DNA from: Hylemonella sp.
Lineage (GTDB): Bacteria > Pseudomonadota > Gammaproteobacteria > Burkholderiales > Burkholderiaceae_C
DNA length: 64,000 nt
Reading direction: 5' to 3'
Assembly: GCA_030695415.1 (NCBI GenBank)
Contig: JAUYQZ010000049.1
Span: 62,001-126,000 of the forward strand
Both the position numbers and the translations under genes were made by a program. Under the pieces are notes generated by a model, which searched no databases, had not been told where the DNA came from, and was given only the letters and a program-made list of their open reading frames with translations. Shown here piece after piece: positions 8,922 to 17,094 of this stretch (the stretch's first letter is position 1; each line of letters opens with the position of its first letter).

Positions 8922-10181
8922 ATGTCCAACCCCTCTGAAGCCCCAGCCACGCCAGCCACCGGCGACCAGACCGCCATCGCGCGCCAGGCCATCCTGGACG
9001 AGGGGCGCAACGTCATCGGCTACGAGCTGTACGACCGCTCGCTGACCGCCAGCGCGCACACCGCCGCCAGCGATGCCGAGTTGCTGTTCAACGTGCTCTC
9101 GCACGCCGAGCACCAGGCGCTCATGGGGCGCAAGACCATGTTCATCAACTGCACGCACGCCAGCCTGGTCGGGCGGCATCTGGAACTGATCCACCCCGAT
9201 CGTGTGGTGCTCGAGATTCCGCCGCTCGCAGACCAGAGCCCGGCCGAGATCGAAGGCCGCCTGCCCATGCTGATGGAGGTGCGCCGCAAGGGCTTCAAGC
9301 TGGCTTTCAGCCAGGTCATGCTCACGCGCCCCTACGCCGCCTGGCTACCGCTGGCCAGCTACATCAAGCTGGACATGTCGCAGCTCAAGCCCGAGCTGAT
9401 CGAGCCGCTGGTGAAGTTCGCGCAGAAGCACAGCACGGCCAGGCTGATTGCCGAGAAGGTGGAGACGGCCGCACAGCATGAGCTCGCCATGCAACACGGC
9501 ATCAAGCTCTTCCAGGGCTACTGGTTCGCCACGCCGGTGCTGGTGACGGGGCAGACCCTGCGCCCCGCGCAGGCGAACATCATCCAGCTCATCAACCTGG
9601 TGCGGCGCCAGGCCGATGTGGGCGAGATCGAGGAGTTGCTCAAGCGCGACCCCACGCTGTCCTTCAACCTGCTGCGTTTCATCAACTCGGCCGGCTTCGG
9701 CCTGAGCTGCGAGATCACCTCATTCCGCCACGCGGTGATGATCCTGGGCATGCAGAAGCTGTTCCGCTGGGCCGCCCTGTTGATGACCACCTCGCGCGTG
9801 GGCGGCACGTCGCCAGCCGTGGGCCATATGGCCGTGGTGCGCGGCCGGCTCATGGAGCTGCTGGCGGCCGAGCTGCTGCCGCCCGATGAGCGCGACGACG
9901 CCTTTGTGGTGGGCGTGTTCTCGCTGCTGGACACCATGCTGGGCCTGCCCATGGCGCAGGCGCTGGAATCGATCTCGCTCTCGGCCCATGTGACGGATGC
10001 GCTGCTGCAGCGCAAGGGCATGTTCGCGCCCTTCCTGGAACTCACCCTGGCCTGCGAGTCGGGTGACGATGCGGCCTTCGCACGCGCCGCCACCAACCTG
10101 CACCTCACCAACCACCAGGTCAACTGGGCCCATCTGCAGGCCCTGAGCTGGGCCGAGAACCTGGACCCGGCGAACGGGTGA
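8922..10181 (+). CDS. EAL-HDOD domain signalling protein (degenerate EAL)
   Basis: A 419-residue protein with an N-terminal EAL-like domain (about 20-215) and a C-terminal HDOD domain (about 220-410), the YuxH-like architecture. The EAL motif itself and the DDFG metal-binding loop are missing: the corresponding stretch reads KGFKLAFSQVMLTRPYAAWL. RLIAEKVET and GYWFATP keep the shape of the standard IAEGVET and GYLFGRP motifs. It is therefore probably not a c-di-GMP phosphodiesterase but a binding or scaffold protein. The HDOD part (LINLVRRQADVGEIEELLKR, FINSAGFG) is the helical signalling fold. It is divergent from DUF455. Confidence 0.88.
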   Translation: MSNPSEAPATPATGDQTAIARQAILDEGRNVIGYELYDRSLTASAHTAASDAELLFNVLSHAEHQALMGRKTMFINCTHASLVGRHLELIHPDRVVLEIPPLADQSPAEIEGRLPMLMEVRRKGFKLAFSQVMLTRPYAAWLPLASYIKLDMSQLKPELIEPLVKFAQKHSTARLIAEKVETAAQHELAMQHGIKLFQGYWFATPVLVTGQTLRPAQANIIQLINLVRRQADVGEIEELLKRDPTLSFNLLRFINSAGFGLSCEITSFRHAVMILGMQKLFRWAALLMTTSRVGGTSPAVGHMAVVRGRLMELLAAELLPPDERDDAFVVGVFSLLDTMLGLPMAQALESISLSAHVTDALLQRKGMFAPFLELTLACESGDDAAFARAATNLHLTNHQVNWAHLQALSWAENLDPANG

Positions 10182-10193
10182 GGCCAGAGACCC

Positions 10194-11102
10194 TCAGCCG
10201 CGCGGATGATGCTGCGCGTGCAGTGACTTGAGGCGCTCGCGCGCCACATGGGTGTAGATGGTCGTGGTCGAGATGTCGGCATGGCCCAGCAGCATCTGCA
10301 CGGCGCGCAGATCGGCGCCGTGGTTGAGCAGATGGGTGGCGAAAGCGTGGCGCAGGGTATGGGGCGACAGCGGCGCCGTGATGCCGGCGGCCAGCGCATG
10401 CTTTTTCACGATCATCCAGAACATCACACGACTCATGGCCTCGCCCGCGCGCGTGCCGCGCAAGGTGACGAAGAGGTCGTCGGTCTGCTTGCCCGCCAGC
10501 AGCGCGGGGCGCGCCTCGCGCAGGTAGCGCTGCAGCCAGTGGGCCGCCTCCTCGCCGAAGGGCACCAGGCGCTCCTTGTTGCCCTTGCCGAAGACGCGCA
10601 GCACGTGCTCGGACAGACTGACGTTCAAGGTCTTGAGCCCCACCAGTTCGCTCACGCGCAGGCCACTGGCGTACATCAGCTCCAGCATGGTCCGGTCGCG
10701 TACGGCCAGCGGCGTGTCCTCGCCGGGCGCGGCCAGCAGGGCTTCGACCTGGGCTTCGCTCAGGGTTTTGGGAACGCGCAGGGGCTGCTTGGCCGCCTGC
10801 AGGCGCAGCGTGGGGTCGGCCATGATGCGGCGCTCGCGCAGGGCCCAGCGGAAATAGCGCTTGAAGACGGTGAGGCGGCGGTTGGCCGTGGTGGCACGCG
10901 TGGCCGCGTGCCGCTCGGAAAAATAGCCGTTGATGTCGTGTTCCGTGGTCTCCAAAAGCGTACGCCCGCGGGCGGTGAGCCAGCGGGCGTAGAGCGTGAG
11001 GTCGCGGCGGTAGGCCGTCAGGGTGTTGCGCGACAGGCCTTCCTCCAGCCACAGGGCATCGACGAAGGCGTCGATCGACGCGTCATGCGTGCCCTGTGCC
11101 AC
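10194..11102 (-). CDS. xerD: Tyrosine recombinase XerD
   Basis: XerD acts with XerC at dif to resolve chromosome dimers at the septum, usually under FtsK control. The 302-residue protein has the N-terminal SAM-like core-binding domain (DAFVDALWLEEGLSRNTLTA to about residue 90). The catalytic domain shows the active-site set: arginine in ASGLRVSELVGL, lysine in VFGKGNKERLVPF, HTLRHAFATHLL (His and Arg), LGHADISTTTIYTH (His and the nucleophilic Tyr). The start is GTG. Its length and placement among housekeeping genes argue for the chromosomal XerD rather than an element integrase. A Bug-type gene lies 7 bp upstream on the same strand. Confidence 0.93.
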   Translation of the reverse strand: MAQGTHDASIDAFVDALWLEEGLSRNTLTAYRRDLTLYARWLTARGRTLLETTEHDINGYFSERHAATRATTANRRLTVFKRYFRWALRERRIMADPTLRLQAAKQPLRVPKTLSEAQVEALLAAPGEDTPLAVRDRTMLELMYASGLRVSELVGLKTLNVSLSEHVLRVFGKGNKERLVPFGEEAAHWLQRYLREARPALLAGKQTDDLFVTLRGTRAGEAMSRVMFWMIVKKHALAAGITAPLSPHTLRHAFATHLLNHGADLRAVQMLLGHADISTTTIYTHVARERLKSLHAQHHPRG

Positions 11103-11109
11103 GAGGGGC

Positions 11110-12072
11110 TCAGTCGAGCTTGAGCCCGGCGGTGTCGACGACCTTCTTGTAGACCTCGTACTCGGCCTTGATCTGGGCCGCGAACTGCTCGGGGGTGTTG
11201 CCGATGATCAGCGAGCCCGTGTCCTCAATGCGCTTGCGCACGGCCGGGTCCTGCAGCACCTGGCGCACGGCGGCGTTGATCTTGTCCACCACATCCCTGG
11301 GCATGCCCTTGGGGCCGAGGATGCCGTAGTAGGCCATGCGATTGACGGGCTCCAGGCCCACTTCCTTGAAGGTCGGCACATTGGGCAGAACCGCCAGGCG
11401 CTGCGGCGCTGCGACAACGATAGGCACCAGGCGACCGGCCTGGATGAAGGGCAGGGCCGAGGGCAGGTTGTCAAAGATGATCGGCACCTGGCCGGCCACC
11501 GTGTCGTTCAGGGCCGGGCCCGCACCGCGGTAGGGGATGTGGGTGATGAAGGTGCGCGTCTGGCTCTTGTAGAGCTCGGTCTGCAGATGGCCGATGCCGC
11601 CCGTGCCCGAGGTGGCGTAGGAGTACTTGCCGGGCGACTTCTTGAGCTCGGCCAGGAAAGCCTGGTGGTCCTTGGCCGGGAAGCTGGGGTGCACGGCGAT
11701 CACATTGGGCGTGGCCGCAATGTTGACGATGGGCGTGAAGTCCGTGAGCGGGTTGTAGGGGATCTTCGCGTTGATGGCCGGGTTGGCCGCCGTGGTGGAC
11801 ACGGTGGCCATGCCCAGCGAGTAACCGTCCGGCGTGGCGCGCACGGTTTCGGTCGCGCCCACGACGCCACCGCCGCCGGCCTTGTTCTCCACCACCACCG
11901 GCTGGCCCAGGGCCTTGCTCAAGGGTTCGGAGATGACACGGGCAATGATGTCGGTCGTGCCGCCCGGTGCGAAAGGCACCTGCAGCTTGATCGGCTTGTT
12001 GGGATAGCCCTGGGCAAAGGCGGTGCCGGCGGCAGCCAGCAGGCTGAGGGCGAAGAGAGCGCGTCGCTGCAT
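11110..12072 (-). CDS. Bug-family tripartite tricarboxylate transporter solute-binding protein
   Basis: A 320-residue periplasmic binding protein of the Bug (TctC-like) family. It has a signal peptide ([20 protein letters not shown]) followed by the family start [20 protein letters not shown]. Later come the ligand-loop [17 protein letters not shown] and the tail segment LKLD. Such proteins bind carboxylated or aromatic anions for TctAB permeases. No permease gene is next to it, which is usual for the expanded Bug families of Burkholderiales. A GGAG sits about 9 nt before the ATG. The ligand is unknown. Confidence 0.93.
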   Translation of the reverse strand: MQRRALFALSLLAAAGTAFAQGYPNKPIKLQVPFAPGGTTDIIARVISEPLSKALGQPVVVENKAGGGGVVGATETVRATPDGYSLGMATVSTTAANPAINAKIPYNPLTDFTPIVNIAATPNVIAVHPSFPAKDHQAFLAELKKSPGKYSYATSGTGGIGHLQTELYKSQTRTFITHIPYRGAGPALNDTVAGQVPIIFDNLPSALPFIQAGRLVPIVVAAPQRLAVLPNVPTFKEVGLEPVNRMAYYGILGPKGMPRDVVDKINAAVRQVLQDPAVRKRIEDTGSLIIGNTPEQFAAQIKAEYEVYKKVVDTAGLKLD

Positions 12073-12196
12073 GGTAAGAGTCTCCTGGGTTCAATGAAGG
12101 ATGGCCGATTCTAGGGCCACCGCAGGCGCGTGATTAGTCGGGTATCCACGTACCTGAAGCCGTCGCACCACCGGGGTTCACTGGTATTCTCGCCCG

Positions 12197-13105
12197 GTGA
12201 ACTACGCCGAGCTGCTCTTCCCCGACTTCTCCCTGATCCTGTGTGGCTATCTGGTCTGTCGCTACACGGCCCTGAACCGCCCGGTGTGGGACCAGGTCGA
12301 GCTCCTGGTCTACTACTTCCTGTTTCCGGTGCTGCTGTTCCACAGCATCGTCAAGAGCCCGCTGGACCTGTCGGCAGCCTCCAGCCTGATCGGCGCAGGC
12401 CTGAGCATGGGCCTCATCGGCATCGCCCTGTCCTACGTGCTGCCCCATCTGCCCTTCATCGGCCGCCACGTCGATACGCGGCTGCACGCCGCCAGCGCCC
12501 AGGTGGCCTTTCGCTTCAACTCCTTCATCGGCCTGGCCCTGGCCGACCGGCTGGCCGGCCCGGAAGGCCTGCTGCTGCTGGCCGTGCTGATCGGTTTTTG
12601 CGTGCCGCTGTTCAACGTGGGCGCGGTCTGGCCCATGGCGCGCCATGCCCGGCGCAGCGTGGGGGGCGAGCTGCTGCGCAACCCGCTGATCATTGCCACG
12701 GTCTCGGGGCTGGTGGCCAATGTGCTGGGCTTGCGCATCCCCAACTGGGCCGACCCCACGCTCAGCCGCATCGGCGCCGCTTCGCTGGCGCTCGGGCTCA
12801 TGGCGGCGGGTGCCGGCCTGCGCTTCTCCAGCCTGGGCCAGGGCAAGGTGCTGGCGGTCGCCGTGCTGTCCATCAAGCACCTGCTGCTGCCGCTGATCGC
12901 GCTGGGCCTGTCGCTGGCCTTCGGCCTGACGCCGGTGCAGACGACCATCCTGCTGGCCTTCTCGGCGCTGCCGACGGCGTCCAGCTGCTATGTGCTGGCC
13001 GCGCGCATGGGCTACGACGGGGCGTATGTGGCGGGCCTGGTCACGCTGTCCACCCTGTTGGGGGTGCTCAGCCTGTCGTTTGCGCTGGGTGTGCTCAGGC
13101 CTTGA
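12197..13105 (+). CDS. AEC family transporter
   Basis: A 302-residue inner-membrane protein of the auxin efflux carrier (AEC) family, with about ten hydrophobic helices split into two halves. Typical features are FPDFSLILCGYLVCRY at the start, the family block QVAFRFNSFIGLALADRL in the middle, and FSALPTASSCYVLAARMGYD near the end (the A..T..S.Y.LA motif). Bacterial relatives include malonate/malate carriers, but the substrate here cannot be read. The start is a GTG at 12197. The 3' end overlaps the convergent AAA-ATPase gene by 11 bp. Confidence 0.9.
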   Translation: MNYAELLFPDFSLILCGYLVCRYTALNRPVWDQVELLVYYFLFPVLLFHSIVKSPLDLSAASSLIGAGLSMGLIGIALSYVLPHLPFIGRHVDTRLHAASAQVAFRFNSFIGLALADRLAGPEGLLLLAVLIGFCVPLFNVGAVWPMARHARRSVGGELLRNPLIIATVSGLVANVLGLRIPNWADPTLSRIGAASLALGLMAAGAGLRFSSLGQGKVLAVAVLSIKHLLLPLIALGLSLAFGLTPVQTTILLAFSALPTASSCYVLAARMGYDGAYVAGLVTLSTLLGVLSLSFALGVLRP

Positions 13106-13688
13106 TCTGTTCGGCCATGAAGGCGTTGATGGCCTCCAGGTCGGGCTTGAGCGCGGTGTAGGGGATGCTCTCGCGGCGCAGCAGGGCGCGCATGCCGCGG
13201 TCCACTTCCTTGGCCTGCTCCTCGTCCTGGAAACGCCCGGTATGGTTGTACTTGCGCACGCCGCGCTCGACCATGACGTTGATGTTGGTGTGCTGCTTGT
13301 ACCAGTCGAGGATCTGCTTGCGGGTCTTGCCCGTGTCGCAGATGTTGTCGGGGTAGAACTCGTTGTAGTAGAGAACCTGCGGCAGCGAGGCTTCGGTCAC
13401 CAGGAACTGCACCTGACCGTCGAGCAGCTCCAGCATGTGGAACTGCTGCTGCGCGATCTTGTACTGGTTGCGCAGGGCCTCGTAGTCTTTTTGCCACACC
13501 AGCGACTTCGCGTAATCCGGGATCTGCTCCACGGTCTTGTGGTGCAGGTGCAGGTACAGGATGATGGCGGAAGTGAACAGCGACTTTTCGCAGCCTGGCC
13601 CGCCGATGATGTTGATCACCTTCGTCGGGTACAGGCGCATCTTGTTTTCAGGCAAGTGGGGCGAGACGTAGGTGTATTGCATGGTCAT
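13095..13688 (-). CDS. Phage-type AAA (AAA_28-like) protein with altered Walker A
   Basis: A 197-residue P-loop protein resembling the AAA_28/NadR-kinase-like ATPases common in large phages. It shows the sequence-order pattern of that group: P-loop (INIIGGPGCEKSLFTSAI), EQIPDYAKSLVW, LRNQYKIAQQQFHML, then a VQFLVTEASL strand. The P-loop has Glu where GxxxxGK[ST] has its last glycine (codon GAA). That would be expected to disturb phosphate binding, so activity is doubtful unless this subfamily tolerates it. Either ATG at 13688 or 13682 could be the start. It may be a domesticated phage gene, but no other phage gene is nearby. Confidence 0.72.
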   Translation of the reverse strand: MTMQYTYVSPHLPENKMRLYPTKVINIIGGPGCEKSLFTSAIILYLHLHHKTVEQIPDYAKSLVWQKDYEALRNQYKIAQQQFHMLELLDGQVQFLVTEASLPQVLYYNEFYPDNICDTGKTRKQILDWYKQHTNINVMVERGVRKYNHTGRFQDEEQAKEVDRGMRALLRRESIPYTALKPDLEAINAFMAEQIKA

Positions 13689-13704
13689 GTTCCGACTCCG
13701 TCAT

Positions 13705-14796
13705 TCACGCGAGGGCCTGCGGGTCCACCGTCTGGGCCAGTGCCCAGGCTGCGTGCTCACGCACCAGCGCACTCCCCTGCTCCAGTTGCACCTGCAGTGC
13801 TCCGACTATCGCAGGGTCGTGCGCCCCGCGCAAGGCATTTCCCAGGGCCACCACGATGTTGCGCTGCCAGCGCTCGTGGCCAATGCGCCGGATCGGGCTG
13901 CCCTCGGTCCGTTGCAGGAACTCGGCCTCGCTCCAGGCCAGCAGGTCCAGCAAGGCGCTGCCGCTCATGCCGGGACGCGGCGTGAAATCCGGCAGCGGGC
14001 TGCGCTGCGCGTACTTGTTCCAGGGGCAGACGAGCTGGCAGTCGTCGCAGCCGTAGATGCGGTTGCCCATCAACGGGCGCAGCTCCAGGGGGATCGGCCC
14101 CGCGTGCTCGATGGTCAGGTAGGAGATGCAGCGCCGCGCATCCAGCAAGCCCGGGCCCAGGATGGCCTGCGTGGGGCAAACCGTGATACAGGCCTCGCAA
14201 CTGCCGCAATGGTTGCTGACGGGCTCGCTGGCCGGCAGGGCCAGGTCCACGTAGATCTCGCCCAGGAAGAACATGGAGCCGGCCTCGCGGTTGAGCACCA
14301 GGGTGTGCTTGCCGCGCCAGCCCTGCCCGCTGCGCACGGCGAGTTCGGCCTCCAGCACCGGCGCAGAGTCGGTGAAGACGCGGTGCCCGAAGGGGCCCAC
14401 CTCGGCCGCCATGCGCTCGGCCAGCTGCTGCAGACGCGCGCGCAGCACCTTGTGGTAATCGCGGCCCCGGGCGTAGAGCGAGACGATGCCCTCCTCGGGC
14501 CGCTGCAGGCGCTCGAACTCGATGGCCTGCCAGCCCTCGGGCATACTCGCGCCCAGGTAGTCCATGCGCGCGGTGATCACGCTCACCGTGCCCGGCAACA
14601 GCTCGGCCGGGCGGGCTCGTTTCATGCCGTGTGCGGCCATATAGGCCATCTCGCCGTGGAAACCACGCGACAGCCAGTCGCGCAATCCCCCTTCAGCGGA
14701 CGACAAATCGACACCGCTCACGCCGATTTGGGAAAATCCGAGTTCGCGGGCCCAGGCCCGTATGTGGGAAATGAATTGACTGCTGCTGAACGTCAC
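13705..14796 (-). CDS. queG: Epoxyqueuosine reductase QueG
   Basis: QueG reduces epoxyqueuosine to queuosine at the tRNA wobble base using cobalamin and two [4Fe-4S] clusters. From the GTG at 14796 the protein is 363 residues. It has the N-terminal cobalamin-binding reductase domain (starting MTFSSSQFISHIRAWARELG), then ferredoxin-like motifs CGSCEACITVCPTQAI and CDDCQLVCPWNKY, then a HEAT-like tail. The frame is open to 15036, but that extension is read antisense to tsaE and is unlikely to be coded. The start overlaps the divergent tsaE start by about 33 bp. Confidence 0.93.
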   Translation of the reverse strand: MTFSSSQFISHIRAWARELGFSQIGVSGVDLSSAEGGLRDWLSRGFHGEMAYMAAHGMKRARPAELLPGTVSVITARMDYLGASMPEGWQAIEFERLQRPEEGIVSLYARGRDYHKVLRARLQQLAERMAAEVGPFGHRVFTDSAPVLEAELAVRSGQGWRGKHTLVLNREAGSMFFLGEIYVDLALPASEPVSNHCGSCEACITVCPTQAILGPGLLDARRCISYLTIEHAGPIPLELRPLMGNRIYGCDDCQLVCPWNKYAQRSPLPDFTPRPGMSGSALLDLLAWSEAEFLQRTEGSPIRRIGHERWQRNIVVALGNALRGAHDPAIVGALQVQLEQGSALVREHAAWALAQTVDPQALA

Positions 14797-15279
14797 GAAG
14801 CCATTGTAGAAACCCGCGTCCTGCCTGACGAATCCGCCACGCAGGCCCTGGCCGCCGCGCTGGCGGCGCAGCCGTCCCTGCGCAATGCCTTCATCACGCT
14901 GCACGGCAATCTGGGCGCCGGCAAAACCACCCTGGTGCGCCACCTGCTGCAGGCCCTGGGCGTGAGCGGGCGCATCAAGAGCCCCACCTACGCCGTGGTC
15001 GAGCCGCATGAGGTGCCCGGGCTCAACATCTGGCACTTCGACTTCTACCGCTTCAGCGACCCGCGCGAATGGGAAGACGCCGGCTTTCGCGACCTGTTCG
15101 CCAGCCCCGGCCTCAAGCTGGCCGAATGGCCCGAGAAGGCCGCCGGCCTGCTGCCCGTGGCCGACCTCGCCATCGAACTGCAGGTGCAGGGTGACGAGTC
15201 ACGCCTGGTCACACTGACGGCGCACACACCCACCGGTTCCGCGCTGCTGCAGGGCCTGCGGGAGGCGCACGCAGGATGA
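14764..15279 (+). CDS. tsaE: tRNA threonylcarbamoyladenosine biosynthesis ATPase TsaE
   Basis: TsaE is the ATPase that drives the TsaBDE complex making t6A37 in tRNA. The 171-residue protein contains the P-loop HGNLGAGKTTLVRHLLQ, the conserved KSPTYAVVEPHE and the HFDFYRF segment ending in a WPEKA motif. The start is uncertain: a GTG at 14764 is used here, but a TTG at 14776 with GGGAA upstream fits equally well. Both lie inside the divergent queG 5' end. The stop overlaps the amiC start (ATGA), giving translational coupling, a common TsaE-AmiC arrangement. Confidence 0.9.
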   Translation: MGNELTAAERHEAIVETRVLPDESATQALAAALAAQPSLRNAFITLHGNLGAGKTTLVRHLLQALGVSGRIKSPTYAVVEPHEVPGLNIWHFDFYRFSDPREWEDAGFRDLFASPGLKLAEWPEKAAGLLPVADLAIELQVQGDESRLVTLTAHTPTGSALLQGLREAHAG

Positions 15280-16607
15280 TGAACCGACGTGATCTGCTGC
15301 AAACCGGCACCCTGGTGCTGCTGCTGGGCCGCGCCCATATCGCGCGGGGTGCCGCCATCGTGGCCGTGCGCGTCTGGCCGGCCGAAGACTACTCACGCGT
15401 CACGCTCGAATCGGACACCGAACTCAAGGCCAAACAGACCTTCATCGGCCAGCCCCCGCGCCTGGCCGTGGATATCGAAGGCATCGAGCTCAACCCCGCC
15501 CTGCGCGAGCTGGTGGCCAAGGTGCTGCCCGAAGACCCCAACATCGCCGGCATCCGCGTGGGCCAGTACGCGCCGGGCGTGGTGCGTCTGGTGATCGACC
15601 TCAAGCAGGCCATCAAGCCCCAGGTCTTCACGCTGGCTCCCATCGAGCCCTACCAGCACCGCCTGGTGTTCGACCTGTACCCGACCCAGCCGCCCGACCC
15701 GCTGGCCGCGCTGATCGCCGAGCGCCTCAAGCTCAAGGAGGGTGCGCCTGCGCCGGCCCCGGCGGCCTCTGCGGCCAGGCCCCCTGTCGACCCGCTGGGT
15801 GACCTCATCGCGCGCCATGCCGACAAGGCACCGGCGACGGGCCAGCCGGCCGTGCCCGCGCTGCCGCCCCGTGGCAACGGGACCGACCGCCTCATCATCA
15901 TCGCGCTGGACCCGGGCCATGGCGGCGAGGACCCGGGCGCCATCGGCCGCAACGGCACGCGCGAGAAGGACGTGGTGCTGCGCATTGCGCGCCGCCTGCG
16001 CGACCGCATCAACGCCAGCCGTGTCAACGGCCACACCCTCTTCGCCTACCTCACGCGCGACGGCGACTTCTTCGTGCCCCTGCACGTGCGCGTGCAGAAG
16101 GCGCGCCAGGTGCAGGCCGACCTCTTCGTCAGCATCCACGCCGATGCCTTCTACACGCCGCGCCCCCAGGGCGCCAGCGTGTTCGCGCTCAGCCACGGCG
16201 GCGCCTCCAGCAGCGCCGCGCGCTGGATGGCAGCCAAGGAAAACAAGGCCGACCAGATCGGCGGCATCAACGTCAAGACCAAGGATGCGCAGGTGCAGCG
16301 CGCGATGCTGGACATGAGCACCAGCGCGCAGATCAAGGACAGCCTCAAGCTCGGCGGCACCATGCTGCAGGAGATCGGCCGCGTGGGCAAGCTGCACAAG
16401 CCGCGCGTGGAACAGGCCGGCTTTGCCGTGCTGAAAGCGCCCGACATCCCCAGCGTGCTGGTGGAAGCGGCCTTCATCAGCAATCCGGAAGAAGAGGCCA
16501 AGCTCAACAGCGAGGCCTACCAGGAGCAGCTGGCCCAGGCGCTGCTGCGCGGCATCGAGGGCTATTTCGCCAAGAATCCGCCGCTGGCGCGCAACCGCAG
16601 CGTCTGA
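15276..16607 (+). CDS. amiC: N-acetylmuramoyl-L-alanine amidase AmiC-type
   Basis: A periplasmic zinc amidase that cleaves the peptide stem from septal peptidoglycan during daughter-cell separation. The 443-residue protein begins with a twin-arginine signal (MNRRDLLQTGTLVLLLG), as in E. coli AmiC. An AMIN domain follows (about 30-125), a proline/alanine linker (about 145-200), then the Amidase_3 domain with zinc-site motifs LDPGHGGEDPGAIG, the glutamate in GTREKDVVL, FVSIHADAF, and the catalytic glutamate in VLVEAAFISNP. It overlaps tsaE. The second ATG (15279) is an alternative start. Confidence 0.95.
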   Translation: MMNRRDLLQTGTLVLLLGRAHIARGAAIVAVRVWPAEDYSRVTLESDTELKAKQTFIGQPPRLAVDIEGIELNPALRELVAKVLPEDPNIAGIRVGQYAPGVVRLVIDLKQAIKPQVFTLAPIEPYQHRLVFDLYPTQPPDPLAALIAERLKLKEGAPAPAPAASAARPPVDPLGDLIARHADKAPATGQPAVPALPPRGNGTDRLIIIALDPGHGGEDPGAIGRNGTREKDVVLRIARRLRDRINASRVNGHTLFAYLTRDGDFFVPLHVRVQKARQVQADLFVSIHADAFYTPRPQGASVFALSHGGASSSAARWMAAKENKADQIGGINVKTKDAQVQRAMLDMSTSAQIKDSLKLGGTMLQEIGRVGKLHKPRVEQAGFAVLKAPDIPSVLVEAAFISNPEEEAKLNSEAYQEQLAQALLRGIEGYFAKNPPLARNRSV

Positions 16608-16634
16608 ATCCCGCAGGCACGCACTCAAGCATCA

Positions 16635-16661
16635 CCGTTCGGGCTGAGCCTGTCGAAGCCC
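16635..16661. repeat. Dispersed 27-bp intergenic repeat, copy A
   Basis: An imperfect palindrome around TTCGGGCTGAGCCTGTCGAA between amiC and the SirB2-like gene. A near-identical sequence occurs in inverse orientation at 50142-50169. I recall the same motif scattered between genes in many Burkholderiales and other proteobacteria; its function is unknown to me. Confidence 0.65.
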
Positions 16662-16681
16662 TCGCGCGGAATGACCTACCC

Positions 16682-17083
16682 ATGGACCTGATCGTTCACA
16701 CCCCGGCCCTGCGCCATCTGCACATGGGCCTGGCCGTCACCAGCGGCGCGCTGTTCGCGCTGCGCGGCGCGGCCGTATTGGCCCGCCATCGCTGGCCCCT
16801 GCACCCCCATCTGGGTCGCCTCAGCATCATCATCGACACTGGCCTGCTGGCCGCGGCCCTGCGCTTGCTGTGGGAGCTGCGCCTCAACCCCCTGATCACG
16901 CCCTGGCTGCAGGTCAAGCTGGCCGTGCTGCCGCTCTACATCGTGATGGGCATGCTCGCGCTCAAGTACGTCCGCCAGCGGGAAGCCAAGGCCCTGTGCT
17001 ACATCGGCGCGCTCGCCTGCTACGGCTTCATGGTCTCGGTGGCACTGACCCGCTCGCCCTGGGGACTGTTCGGCGGCTTTTAA
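16682..17083 (+). CDS. SirB2 family membrane protein
   Basis: A 133-residue protein with four predicted membrane helices, including LHMGLAVTSGALFALRGAAV, LSIIIDTGLLAAALRLLW and LCYIGALACYGFMVSVALTR. It matches the SirB2/invasion-gene-expression-up-regulator family in length and in the H..MG and LK..RVLPHI-like pattern (here HPHLGRLSIIIDT). The function is not established. It follows amiC by 74 bp, a gap that holds a dispersed repeat, and it converges on the nitroreductase gene. Confidence 0.85.
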   Translation: MDLIVHTPALRHLHMGLAVTSGALFALRGAAVLARHRWPLHPHLGRLSIIIDTGLLAAALRLLWELRLNPLITPWLQVKLAVLPLYIVMGMLALKYVRQREAKALCYIGALACYGFMVSVALTRSPWGLFGGF

Positions 17084-17094
17084 GCCGCCTCTGC

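Noticed and set aside
10194-11102. xerD as the integrase of a mobile element
   Set aside because: Length, motifs and placement fit chromosomal XerD; no att repeats or element genes next to it.
13095-13688. Prophage indicated by the AAA protein
   Set aside because: Neighbours are housekeeping genes and no structural, lysis or integrase genes are present.
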